A DNA stretch of 62,527 nucleotides from assembly GCA_950054255.1 (NCBI GenBank), contig CATLOR010000005.1, positions 1 through 62,527 on the forward strand. The letters run 5' to 3'. This document shows positions 18,393-27,400 of this stretch, piece by piece; the stretch's first letter is position 1; the number at the start of each line of letters is the position of its first letter. The translations under genes were made by a program, and so were the position numbers. Source of the stretch: an uncultured Rickettsiales bacterium. Its GTDB lineage: Bacteria; Pseudomonadota; Alphaproteobacteria; Micavibrionales; GCA-2720935. Below the pieces are notes generated by a model. The model ran no database searches. It saw only the letters and a list, made by a program, of their open reading frames with translations, and was not told the origin of the DNA.

Positions 18393-18743
18393 ATGACTGA
18401 AAAAATGACAGAAGATAGCTGGAAGAAATTCTGCGACCCTCAAAAAAATCCAGAAATTTTTGCGTATTTACAAGCAAGTGGTAAAAACTTTGAAGAAACC
18501 CGAGCTGAATTTAATCGGCGTGCTGCAAATGAACAAACAATCGCCCGTGTAAATCTTGGGCTTTATATGGTTGGTATGTGTAATGTTTTAGTGGCATTAA
18601 CAATTAATCCGTGGAATGCACTTGTTGCCTTTTCTTGTTTTTTAATGGGGACATCTTTGAGTAATTCTCGTGGTAATACAAAAAAAGCCTTAGCTAAAAA
18701 AGCGCAACATTATAAAGAAACAGGTTCTTATAGGCCGTATTAA
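18393..18743 (+). CDS. Small two-TM protein, first of a tandem pair
   Basis: A 116-residue protein of unknown function. The first 50 residues are charged and contain WKKFCDPQKNPEIFAYLQAS, followed by a hydrophobic hairpin (two helices, roughly residues 53-87) and a basic tail ending in GSYRPY. The next gene is a clear paralogue in the same order and orientation, 11 bases downstream. The WMKFCDPQKNP..FAYLQASGK core is nearly identical between the two, while the membrane helices have diverged. This pattern points to a conserved cytosolic interaction surface. No homologous family comes to mind. Confidence 0.75.
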   Translation: MTEKMTEDSWKKFCDPQKNPEIFAYLQASGKNFEETRAEFNRRAANEQTIARVNLGLYMVGMCNVLVALTINPWNALVAFSCFLMGTSLSNSRGNTKKALAKKAQHYKETGSYRPY

Positions 18744-18754
18744 AGAGAAGTTAT

Positions 18755-19132
18755 ATGTCAGAAAAAATGTCAGAGAAAGAGTGGATGAAATTTTGTGATC
18801 CACAGAAAAATCCAAAGATCTTTGCGTATTTACAAGCAAGTGGTAAAGATTTCGAGCAAACGCGCCGTGAATTTAACACAGCCGCAGGTAAGGAAACATT
18901 TAAAGTCACATTAAATGCTGTGATGATTTCGTTTGTTTTGTTGAATGCGGTGATGTTTGTTAGCAATTTATTAAATCAAAAATATGCTCTGATGTGTGTT
19001 AGCTTATTTTCAGGTGTGGCTTGCTCTTTAACGGCGGCGAATATCAAAACAACTAAAGGTGATACAAAAAGAGCTCTTATAAAAAGCGCTAAACATCACG
19101 CGGAAACAGGGCGGTATGTTCCTTATTTGTAA
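18755..19132 (+). CDS. Small two-TM protein, second of a tandem pair
   Basis: A 125-residue paralogue of the preceding gene. It shares the N-terminal MSEKMSE..W.KFCDPQKNP pattern, the FAYLQASGKDFE segment, the GDTKRALIKSAKHH segment and the final tyrosine-proline-tyrosine tail (GRYVPYL). The two membrane helices (about residues 46-88) differ in sequence. The start is the ATG after AGAGAAG. It is probably co-transcribed with the first copy, and its 3' end overlaps the convergent nadD by ten bases. Confidence 0.75.
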   Translation: MSEKMSEKEWMKFCDPQKNPKIFAYLQASGKDFEQTRREFNTAAGKETFKVTLNAVMISFVLLNAVMFVSNLLNQKYALMCVSLFSGVACSLTAANIKTTKGDTKRALIKSAKHHAETGRYVPYL

Positions 19133-19791
19133 TTGGCGCAAAAGGGGTTAAGTCTTGACGCTTGGCGCTTTTTTTGTGTGCCGTACAACCCTTTTTCAAA
19201 AGCAAAACGTGCGACATCTTTCATAATACCGAAATCAGCATTTGGATTTTGAGTTAATTTCTCTTTAAAAGCGGTTGAAGAAATAGCACCTATTTCCGCA
19301 TCGCTCATAAGATGAATTGTTTTGCCCATTAAATGTTTATATTCGCGCGCTGTTTTTGATTTTAACGCATCGGCTGTATAGGTTGGGCGATCAACTAAAA
19401 TGATGGGATGGTTTTCTATGATGTAATCATAATCCCCCCATTCATGAAAGCGGATTAAAGAATCGGTACCCATGCTCCAAACGAATTCATAGTCGGGGTA
19501 GCGTTTGGTCAGTTCTTGTAAAACGTCAACCGTTTGATGTGTTTGCATTTCTTCTTGGAGTGTATTGAAGCGAATAGGTGTGTCTGGCACATGTTTTAAT
19601 AAAAGCTCAGCCATTTGCAGGCGATCGTCTAGAGATGCGTAGGCATCAGGATCTTTGAAATTATTTTGAGCGAACATCATCCAGACCTCATCACAGTCAG
19701 AGAATTGATGAAGGCTACGTGCCATTTTCATGTGACCAATATGAGCCGGATTAAAAGACCCACCAAATAAAACGATTTTTTTCTTTTTCAT
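19123..19791 (-). CDS. nadD: Nicotinate-nucleotide adenylyltransferase
   Basis: NadD joins nicotinate mononucleotide to AMP in NAD synthesis. The 222-residue protein opens with VLFGGSFNPAHIGHM, the nucleotidyltransferase (T/H)xGH region, and carries the late ISSTAFKEKL motif (ISST.. R/K) typical of the family. The start at 19791 is set by AAGGTG eight bases upstream. A good promoter precedes it (19817-19845). It is divergent from the NAD-salvage gene nadV, so three NAD-related genes are clustered here. The rsfS gene often found next to nadD is absent from this window. Confidence 0.93.
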   Translation of the reverse strand: MKKKKIVLFGGSFNPAHIGHMKMARSLHQFSDCDEVWMMFAQNNFKDPDAYASLDDRLQMAELLLKHVPDTPIRFNTLQEEMQTHQTVDVLQELTKRYPDYEFVWSMGTDSLIRFHEWGDYDYIIENHPIILVDRPTYTADALKSKTAREYKHLMGKTIHLMSDAEIGAISSTAFKEKLTQNPNADFGIMKDVARFAFEKGLYGTQKKRQASRLNPFCANYK

Positions 19792-19816
19792 GGTTTTCAC
19801 CTTTCTTATTTTTATC

Positions 19817-19845
19817 ATTTTAGGATTAAGTATTCGTTAAGTCAA
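19817..19845 (-). promoter_or_regulatory. nadD promoter
   Basis: On the minus strand, TTGACT (19845-19840) and TAAAAT (19822-19817) are separated by exactly 17 bases, about 25 bases before the nadD start. Confidence 0.72.
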
Positions 19846-19855
19846 GTATTTTTTC

Positions 19856-19997
19856 TATATATACTCATATGTGTTTTAAATAACTATGCAGATTTATTTG
19901 TTATAAAATCATTTGAATACAGTTATTTGTAAAAAATATTTAATTTTTATTAATTTTTTTATTGACGAGTTGTTTTAGATGCGTTTATATATACTCA
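19856..19997. repeat. 12-bp direct repeat shared by the nadD and nadV upstream regions
   Basis: TATATATACTCA occurs at 19856-19867, just upstream of the nadD -35 element, and again at 19986-19997, on the -10 region of nadV. Both copies are soon followed by ATATG. It could be a shared operator; part of the similarity may simply be AT-rich promoter sequence. Confidence 0.4.
19962..19991 (+). promoter_or_regulatory. nadV promoter
   Basis: TTGACG (19962-19967) and TATATA (19986-19991) with an 18-base spacer precede nadV by about 40 bases. Confidence 0.6.
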
Positions 19998-20029
19998 ATA
20001 TGAACATAAACAGCAAAGGAGAAATAAAA

Positions 20030-21574
20030 ATGTTAACAAAAATGAAAAATGCATGGGCCGTTATTACAGGTAAAGCAGAGATCGCTGAAAACACAACACT
20101 CTTAAGTGATGTCATTGAGAATTTGGATGAGTATTTAGAGTATATCGGAGATTTCGATAGCTTGGTAACGGATACTGATTCTTATAAGGCTTCACACTTT
20201 TTACAGTATCCAGCCGGAACAGAATATGTTTCAAGCTACATCGAATCTCGCGGCGGGAAATTTAATGATGCGGTTTTCTTTGGGTTACAAGCTTATATCA
20301 AAGAATATTTGAGCAAGCCAATTACAAAAGCTCAAATTGATGCAGCGGAATTAATGTTTCAAGAACATGGCATTCCTTTTAACCGTGAAGGCTGGGATTA
20401 TATTTTAAAAGAATATAAAGGCTATCTCCCTGTTGAGATCAAAGCATTAGAAGAAGGAACAGTGGTTCCTGTTAAAAATGCGATGGTGCAAATTCGTAAT
20501 ACAGATCCAAAATGCCCTTGGTTAACGAGTTATTTGGAAACAGCATTATTACGTGCGGTTTGGTATCCAACAACAGTTGCGACACAAAGCCGTGAAATTA
20601 AGAAAACGATTGCTTATTACCTAGATAAAACAGCAGATACAATGGAAAAATTACCATTCATGCTTCATGATTTCGGCGCACGCGGTGCTTCTTCTAAAGA
20701 AACAGCAAAATTAGGAGGCATGGCACACTTGGTGAATTTCCAAGGAACAGATACGCTCACAGGGATATTTGGCGCTATGAAATATTATGCGTGCAAAATG
20801 GCTGGTTTTTCTATCCCTGCGGCAGAACACTCAACAATGACATCTTGGGGAAAAGATAATGAAGCGCGCGCTTATAAGAATATGCTTAAGCAGTTTGATG
20901 CACCTGGCGCTTTAGTTGCTGTTGTGAGTGACTCTTATGATTATTTCAATGCGATTGAAAATATCTGGGGGGATCAGCTCAAGGAAGATGTTCTTGCGAT
21001 GGAAGGCTCTCTTGTAATCCGTCCAGATAGTGGGGATCCATTAGAAATCATTGAAAAGACATTACCGATTTTGGAAGAAAAATTTGGCGCTCGTGTGAAT
21101 GGTAAAGGCTATAAAGTCTTAAATGACAAAGTACGTCTTATCCAAGGGGATGGTGTTGATCAAGAAAAAATCGGCCAGATCTTAGAAATGATGGAGCGTA
21201 ATGGTTATAGTGCTGAAAATATTGCCTTCGGTATGGGTGGCGCTCTCTTACAGCGTATAGATCGTGATACAATGAAGTTTGCGATGAAAGCATCTGCTCG
21301 CCAAGAAGATGGTATTTGGTATGATGTTTTCAAAGATCCCAAAACAGATCCTGGCAAACAGTCAAAACGCGGTGTTTTATCTGTGGTGTATAATGAGTTC
21401 ACTGGGTTTGAAACTGTGCGCAGAGATAACTTGCAAGGTCGTAAGGATTATTTAAGAACTGTTTTCTATAATAAGGCAAGACCAGAAGCTGTAACAAAAT
21501 TTGATGATGTAAGAGCACGTGCAAATGTGCGTGTAGAAGAGTATAAGCCTTATCAAAAATTAAAAGCAGCATAA
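20030..21574 (+). CDS. nadV: Nicotinamide phosphoribosyltransferase
   Basis: The enzyme joins nicotinamide to PRPP to give NMN, the one-step salvage route. The 514-residue protein belongs to the NAMPT/NadV family: DSYKASHFLQYPAGTEYVSS, the HDFGARGASSKETA loop, FQGTDTLTG, AAEHSTMTSWG, VVSDSYDYFNAI, VIRPDSGDP and FGMGGALLQ are all present. The ATG at 20030 has AAAGGAG upstream, and this decides it against the longer reading from 19979. It is followed after 18 bases by a Nudix gene, and nadD lies divergently upstream. The pair would recycle both products of NAD cleavage. Confidence 0.94.
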   Translation: MLTKMKNAWAVITGKAEIAENTTLLSDVIENLDEYLEYIGDFDSLVTDTDSYKASHFLQYPAGTEYVSSYIESRGGKFNDAVFFGLQAYIKEYLSKPITKAQIDAAELMFQEHGIPFNREGWDYILKEYKGYLPVEIKALEEGTVVPVKNAMVQIRNTDPKCPWLTSYLETALLRAVWYPTTVATQSREIKKTIAYYLDKTADTMEKLPFMLHDFGARGASSKETAKLGGMAHLVNFQGTDTLTGIFGAMKYYACKMAGFSIPAAEHSTMTSWGKDNEARAYKNMLKQFDAPGALVAVVSDSYDYFNAIENIWGDQLKEDVLAMEGSLVIRPDSGDPLEIIEKTLPILEEKFGARVNGKGYKVLNDKVRLIQGDGVDQEKIGQILEMMERNGYSAENIAFGMGGALLQRIDRDTMKFAMKASARQEDGIWYDVFKDPKTDPGKQSKRGVLSVVYNEFTGFETVRRDNLQGRKDYLRTVFYNKARPEAVTKFDDVRARANVRVEEYKPYQKLKAA

Positions 21575-21592
21575 GCAGGGAGAATGAATAAG

Positions 21593-22810
21593 ATGGCAAA
21601 ACATACGAGTTATCCGAAAGCATTACAAGTTCTGGAGTCTTCTTTAAAGAAGGCTCCAGAAACTTCTGTGACTCGTTTGGCGAGAGATTTAGTCGATTAT
21701 GCTAAGCGCTATGATCTTAAAAAACATATGTCATTGGGGATTGATAAGCGTTATTTGGAAATGGGTATTCAAGCCGATTTAGAAAACCCGCCTTATTTTG
21801 ACCATCCTAATATCAAAGGGGCTGAATGGGCGGATAACGCTGATACACCTTTAGAATCAGGTGAAGTTTGGAATAAAGGGCGTCGCTCAACTTTGACAGG
21901 TGTTGTCTATGATTTGGATGAGAGAAATCATCCTGTTAATCCATATGAAGAACGTGGCTTAAAAGGGCGTGGCTTACTGGGGGCCTTCGGACCAAATTAT
22001 ACAACAGATAATGGAGCTGTTCGAATTGTTCCAAATAAACAAGGTAAAAAACGTCTTCATGTAACAGGAATTATCCGAAAAGATAATGGTAAACCGGCTT
22101 TTGCTGGTGGATTTGCTGAAAGTAAAAAACAAGCTGATGGTTCTTATATGCTTGACCGTGAAACGATTATTGACACTTTAACAAAAGAATTTTTTGAAGA
22201 GATGGTTAGTGGTTCTATTGAGTTAAGGCGTGATTATGCAGATCGGTTTGAACCTGAATTCACACAGATGATTGAAGAGATGGTAAAAAAGCGCGGTGGA
22301 GACCCGCTATCGCCTGAACGGATGCGCGAAAAGCATTCCCAATTTTTGACAGAATTGAAATATGAACAAGTTGAAGCACAAGATCCGAGCTTTTTACACA
22401 GGCTTAGGGATGTAATTTCAAAGGGAATTGAATGTTATGCAGGTCCTGTACTCACCTCTGGTCGTAATACGGATAATGCTTGGATTGAAACATCCCTTTA
22501 TTGGTATTTGCTGGGGGATGAGGAATGGGGGTATATCAAAGGTGATACACCTGTGTTCAGTTATGAACTCTCAGCTGGGGATGATGCAGCTGGTGTTATT
22601 TTACATGATGTACGTCCAGAATTGGTGGCAACAGCCTCGGCTAGTCATGGTCCTATGTTTGTCTTTTTAGGAGCGTCTTACCTGCTTTATATGCAAGAAC
22701 AAGAGCATGAAATTGAGCCAGATGTGATTGAACAATTTGAAGAAATTAGGACTTTTTTGCGCGCTGCATTAAAAAATACGCACACACCTTCTATAAAGCA
22801 CGCTCTTTGA
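21593..22810 (+). CDS. NUDT9-like Nudix protein, probable ADP-ribose pyrophosphatase
   Basis: The 405-residue protein aligns by eye with the human NUDT9 / TRPM2 NUDT9-H family: GLKGRGLLGAFGPNY corresponds to the GRGLLGRWGPN motif, then AFAGGFAE, LTKEFFEEM (Nudix box core; NUDT9 has REFxEE), RNTDNAWIETS and LSAGDDAAGV. This family splits ADP-ribose into AMP and ribose-5-phosphate. The Nudix box carries an insert of about 12 residues between GGFAE and TLTKEFFEEM, and lysine replaces the usual arginine, so activity is likely but not certain. The ATG at 21593 has GGGAGA at suitable distance; the ATG at 21584 is too close to it. Confidence 0.85.
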   Translation: MAKHTSYPKALQVLESSLKKAPETSVTRLARDLVDYAKRYDLKKHMSLGIDKRYLEMGIQADLENPPYFDHPNIKGAEWADNADTPLESGEVWNKGRRSTLTGVVYDLDERNHPVNPYEERGLKGRGLLGAFGPNYTTDNGAVRIVPNKQGKKRLHVTGIIRKDNGKPAFAGGFAESKKQADGSYMLDRETIIDTLTKEFFEEMVSGSIELRRDYADRFEPEFTQMIEEMVKKRGGDPLSPERMREKHSQFLTELKYEQVEAQDPSFLHRLRDVISKGIECYAGPVLTSGRNTDNAWIETSLYWYLLGDEEWGYIKGDTPVFSYELSAGDDAAGVILHDVRPELVATASASHGPMFVFLGASYLLYMQEQEHEIEPDVIEQFEEIRTFLRAALKNTHTPSIKHAL

Positions 22811-22908
22811 TTTGGAACTTTTAGTATGTTATTAATGTTTATCCTATAGAATAACACTCTTAGGTGGTGGTATTTTAATGAGGATGATACACGAATAGTG
22901 GAGATCAT

Positions 22909-23520
22909 ATGAAAGTTTTTTCAATAGCGACACTTACATTTTTAATGATTGCAGGAACGGCAATGCCCGTATTCGCCGAGGATTCTGTTGCTTCAAAAGA
23001 AGTTATTAAACAAGAGCTACGAGAGCGTTTGACGGTTATGTCTGAAGAGGATAAGGCCGCACTTAAAGAACGCTTAAGAAAGAAAATTGACGCAAATTTT
23101 GGTGCCTTATCTCATGAAGAACAAGAAAAGAAGTTGAAAGCATTGCGTGGTGAAGAAGGTAATGCTTCCTCAAGTCAGATGGAAGATCTTGAAACAGCGT
23201 CTGGTGAAGATGATGAAGAGAAGCAGATGCGTGAAAAAGCTCAAAAATTTAAAGAAGAGCATAAAGAAGAAATCTCTAAGATGAAGGAAGATATTAAAGC
23301 GAAACGCCAAGAAATGCGTGAAAAGCGAGAAGCTCACAAAGACGAGATCAAGCAACGTAAAGAAGAGCATATGCAAGAAATGGAAGACCGTAAAGCAGAT
23401 CTCAAAGAAAAAAGACAAGAACATCAAGATGACGTGAAAGAAATGCGTGAAGAAAAACGCGAGAAAATTCATAATCATTTGGATGCTATTAAACAAAAAC
23501 GTCAAAACAAAAATAAATAG
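22909..23520 (+). CDS. Exported Lys/Glu-rich coiled-coil protein
   Basis: A 203-residue protein with a signal peptide (residues 1-24, ending PVFAED) followed by an almost uninterrupted charged helix. The second half is made of heptad-like stretches rich in K, E, R and Q such as EEHKEEISKMKEDIKAKRQE, consistent with a long coiled coil in the periplasm. No catalytic motif is visible and I do not recognise a family. It lies eight bases before the alpha/beta hydrolase gene and may be co-transcribed with it. Confidence 0.75.
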   Translation: MKVFSIATLTFLMIAGTAMPVFAEDSVASKEVIKQELRERLTVMSEEDKAALKERLRKKIDANFGALSHEEQEKKLKALRGEEGNASSSQMEDLETASGEDDEEKQMREKAQKFKEEHKEEISKMKEDIKAKRQEMREKREAHKDEIKQRKEEHMQEMEDRKADLKEKRQEHQDDVKEMREEKREKIHNHLDAIKQKRQNKNK

Positions 23521-23527
23521 GCTTTAG

Positions 23528-24274
23528 ATGAAAGAAACCTTATTGCGGCTTCCAACCAGTGATGGGTTCTCTTTATACTCAACGATAAGACAGCAAGGGT
23601 CTAAGAAGATTGTGATCCATCTTCATGGTATGACCCATACAATGACACATTTATTAGAAGTTATGTCGGCCGATTTTTTCACCTCAAAAGGTTATGATCA
23701 TTGCCGTGTTGGTTTGTATGCACGTGAATCTGGTTCACGGTCATTGTCACAATCATCACTTTCCACCCATGTCATGGATATCAGAACTATTATAGACCAT
23801 TTTTCAGTTGAATATGACGAGATCTATGTGAGTGCGCATTCTTTATCTGGCTTGTGTATGATGATTTTAAACTCGCCTCTTGTTACGGCGATGAGTTTAT
23901 GGGATCCGGCGCTTGATGTTCCTAATTTTTGGAAGAATGCAGGTTGTTTGAAATATATAGAAGAGGCAGCATGTTATCATCTTGATTACGGGAATGTATT
24001 TGTGATCTCTCAAGAGATGGTTCAAGAGATTGCAGACTATTCAACAACTAAGTGCCAAGATTTAGCGAGGCATATCAAGACACCAACACAATTTATTATT
24101 CCAAATGAAAGCATTTTTTTAGGAAGTGATCAATTGCCCGCAAAGGACTATCAGACTCTTTTTCAAGGCGCCTTTGATTATCAGCATATCAATCATGCTA
24201 ATCATACCTTTTCAAAAATGCATAATCAGCAAATTTTATTTGAAAAAACATTAGCATGGTTTGATCGTTATTGA
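23528..24274 (+). CDS. Alpha/beta-hydrolase-fold protein
   Basis: A 248-residue cytosolic protein with the core elements of the fold: an HLHGMTH oxyanion segment (HG) after the first strands, the nucleophile elbow SAHSLSG (A-H-S-L-S-G in place of GxSxG), an aspartate in LWDPALDVP, and a late histidine in NHANHTFSK. These would form a Ser-Asp-His triad. It resembles small esterases/lysophospholipase-like enzymes; the substrate is unknown. It follows the coiled-coil gene by eight bases and ends 10 bases before tRNA-Arg on the opposite strand. Confidence 0.72.
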   Translation: MKETLLRLPTSDGFSLYSTIRQQGSKKIVIHLHGMTHTMTHLLEVMSADFFTSKGYDHCRVGLYARESGSRSLSQSSLSTHVMDIRTIIDHFSVEYDEIYVSAHSLSGLCMMILNSPLVTAMSLWDPALDVPNFWKNAGCLKYIEEAACYHLDYGNVFVISQEMVQEIADYSTTKCQDLARHIKTPTQFIIPNESIFLGSDQLPAKDYQTLFQGAFDYQHINHANHTFSKMHNQQILFEKTLAWFDRY

Positions 24275-24284
24275 TTAACAGATA

Positions 24285-24360
24285 TGGTGCGCCCGGCAGG
24301 ATTCGAACCTGCGACACCTGGCTCCGGAAACCAGTGCTCTATCCCCTGAGCTACGGGCGC
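24285..24360 (-). tRNA. tRNA-Arg (anticodon CCG)
   Basis: Read on the minus strand, the 76-nt sequence folds as a full cloverleaf. It has acceptor GCGCCCG with CGGGCGC, D-arm AGCTCAGGGGATAGAGC, anticodon stem CTGGT/GCCAG with loop TTCCGGA (anticodon CCG), T-loop GTTCGAATC, discriminator A and encoded CCA. Confidence 0.96.
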
Positions 24361-24422
24361 TCTTTATTTTTTTACCTTACTTGGCTTGGGGATAAAAAGA
24401 AATAGTTTTTGTGAGTTATTTC

Positions 24423-24451
24423 TTGACATAATTTTATCACTTCTTTACTGT
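24423..24451 (+). promoter_or_regulatory. Promoter of the PBP gene (TTGACATAA type)
   Basis: TTGACA at 24423-24428, within TTGACATAA, and TACTGT at 24446-24451 are spaced by 17 bases, about 33 bases before the start codon. Confidence 0.6.
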
Positions 24452-24483
24452 GGCCGTCACATCTATAGATAGAAAAAGGGACT

Positions 24484-27400
24484 ATGGCCTTAAAGGATTG
24501 TAAGACAGAAGCCTTATTAGAGGATGTTCGTGAAACGAAGCAAAAAAGACGCTTATCAAAATTAGCGCCTTGGCTCTATGCTGTGATTGCGAGTATGGCT
24601 GCAGGGACGTTATTTGTTTGGGGAGAGAATAAGACATCTCTTTTTCAATCGCGATTTTTTCAAACGATTGCACAACAATTCTCGTATCAACTCAAATCAC
24701 CTCCTTTTGCACAAGAGTATATTAAAGCACCTACAGGGCCTTATAATCAACGCTTTGGTTATCAGCAAGCCGATATGTTTCGAGATCGTTTTAATGCATA
24801 TGGATTTCAAATGGATGCGTGTACTGTGGGTACGAATATCACATATCAAGGGTTACCAATTTTCCCGCTTTATCAAGAGAAGTCGCAAGCAGGTTTAACC
24901 ATCTTGGATCGGAATGACTATGTTCTTGATCAGACGCGTTTTCCAGAGCAAGTATTTGATGATTTTGAAGCGATACCAGATTTTGCAGTTCACGCGCTTT
25001 TATATGTTGAAAATAGAGAGTTGCTACAAGAGCATCATAGTCGCCAAAATCCAGCCATTGAATGGGATCGTTTTATGCATGCGGGTTTTGAATTTATGTT
25101 GAAATATATGGGCTATACGAGAGATGTCGCTGGTGGATCTACATTGGCAACACAATTGGAGAAAGTAAGGCATTCCCGTGATGGGGTCACTTATACGCCT
25201 CAAGATAAATTATCTCAAATGCTGTCTGCGTCCGTAAAGGTTTATAGAGATGGTGATGAAACAGAGGCTGAGCGACAACGTATTGTTTTGGATTATATGA
25301 ATGCGATGCCTTTGGCCGCGCGCTCTGGTTTTGGCGAAGTGACAGGTTTAGCAGAAGGGTTGTCTGTTTGGTTTGGTGTTGATTTAGATGAGGCTCATGA
25401 GCTATTCACTAAAGGTGACGAGGAATTGAGAGAGGCAGAGAAAAAGCAGCTTGCTGTTTTATATAGGCAAATCTTAAGCTTGATTATGGCGGTGCAAAGA
25501 CCTTCTGCATATTTGAATGCAGAATGGGAGTATTTGCAAAATCGTGTGGATGTTTACATACCATTGTTACGCAAAGAAGAGATTTTATCTCGCGAGATGG
25601 CAGAGTATGTTTTGAATGCACGTATAAAACCCAATGTTTCGCGCGCACCGAATGTGTCATTACCGACAGATAAGTCAGCCGATCTCGTCCGTTTAGGGTT
25701 ATTACCTCTTTTTAATACGCAAAGCTTATATGATTTAGTAAGATATGATGGCGTCGTACAAACGACAATAGATAAAGATGTGTCAAGTTTGGTAACACAG
25801 TTATTGCATGATTTCTCTGACCCTGAATCAGGCGTGGCGGACTCATTAATTGGTTATAGAATGGCTGATCGTGAAACGATGAGTGAGATTATCTATAGTT
25901 TTACCCTGTATGAAAAAACAGAAGACGGAAATGTTTTAAGGGTTCAAACGGATAATTACGAAGGGGAGCTGAATTTAAACGAGGGGTCAAAGCTCGAGCT
26001 TGGTTCAACGGCTAAGTTGAGAACATTGATCACTTATTTAGAAGTGGTGGAAGCTATTTATCGATCATCGCAAGACAATCCAGAGTTTGTTTTTAATCAA
26101 GATCCTTTATCTTTGTTTGTTCAGGACTATATCAAAAAGAATATTCAGACACATTCTATTGGCGCACTCTTAGAGCAAGCGATGCAGCGTGACTATTCAG
26201 CAAATCCGTATGAACCATTTTATACTGGCGGTGGTCGACATTACTTTAATAATTTCAATGATCACGATAATCATCGCCGAGTGACAGTAAAAGAAGCTTT
26301 ATATAAATCAATTAACTTGCCTTTCATTCGCATGATGCAAGATATTACAACATATTATATGCATCAAAATGAACCAGAGTTAGAGATGCTTTTAACAGAA
26401 AGATCGGATGAACGCCGTCTTTCTTATATGAAAGAATTCGCTCATGATGAAGGGCGTTTATTTGTGTGGCGTGCCTTTAATAAGTATCGAGGCCATTCTG
26501 GTGAAGATATCGTGAGTGAGTTAGCCAAGAATACAAAGGGGAATTTGCATGAACTAGCCACACTCTACCGTTCTGTTCTGCCTCAAAATTCATACCAAGA
26601 TATGGTTAATTTTATCATGCCTTTATGTGTAAATTGTGACGATGGTGAAGAGGTTTTATCTGCTTATAGTCGTTATGAAATAACGAAATATTCTTTAAAT
26701 GATCGCGCTTATTTATCCAGAACGCACCCTCTTGATTTATGGGTTTCTCAAAGGTTGGTGCAAGATCCTTCTTTATCTTGGCAAGATCTTCAAAAGGGTG
26801 CAAATGAGGTTATTGAGGAAAGCTATGAATGGCTTTTTAACACACATAATACGCGTCGTCAAAATAGTACAATCAGAACTGTTTTAGAAAAACATGCTTT
26901 TAAAAATATAGAGCATCATTGGCATGCTTTGGGATTTCCTTTTGAGCGTATGGTTCCTTCTTATGCATCTGCTTTAGGAGTGTCAGGAGATCAACCATCA
27001 GCATTAGCAAAGCTTGTAGGGATTATTCAAAATGATGGTGTCAGTGTAGAACCTTATAAATATACATCGATCAAAATGGCGCTTGATACACCTTATGAAT
27101 GTCATTTCACATATCAATCTCAAGAGGGAGAACGCGTTCTGTCATCTGAGATTGCTCAAATTGTACAAACAGGATTACAAGGTGTTGTTTCTCATGGGAC
27201 GGCTATAAGGGCTAGAAATACAGTGCGCTTAAGTGATGGTTCTGTCTTAACTGTTGGTGGAAAAACAGGGACAGGCGATAATCGTTTAAAATTATATGAT
27301 GAGAATGGCACCCTGATCTCCGATAAGGCTCAAAATAGAACGGCAACCTTTGTTTTTACAATAGGAGATCGTTTTTATGGGACGATTGTCGCGTATGTTG

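Noticed and set aside
23170..23505. Phe-rich hydrophobic frame opposite the coiled-coil gene
   Set aside because: Lysine/glutamate codons read backwards give Phe/Leu/Ser, mimicking a membrane protein; it is an artefact of composition.
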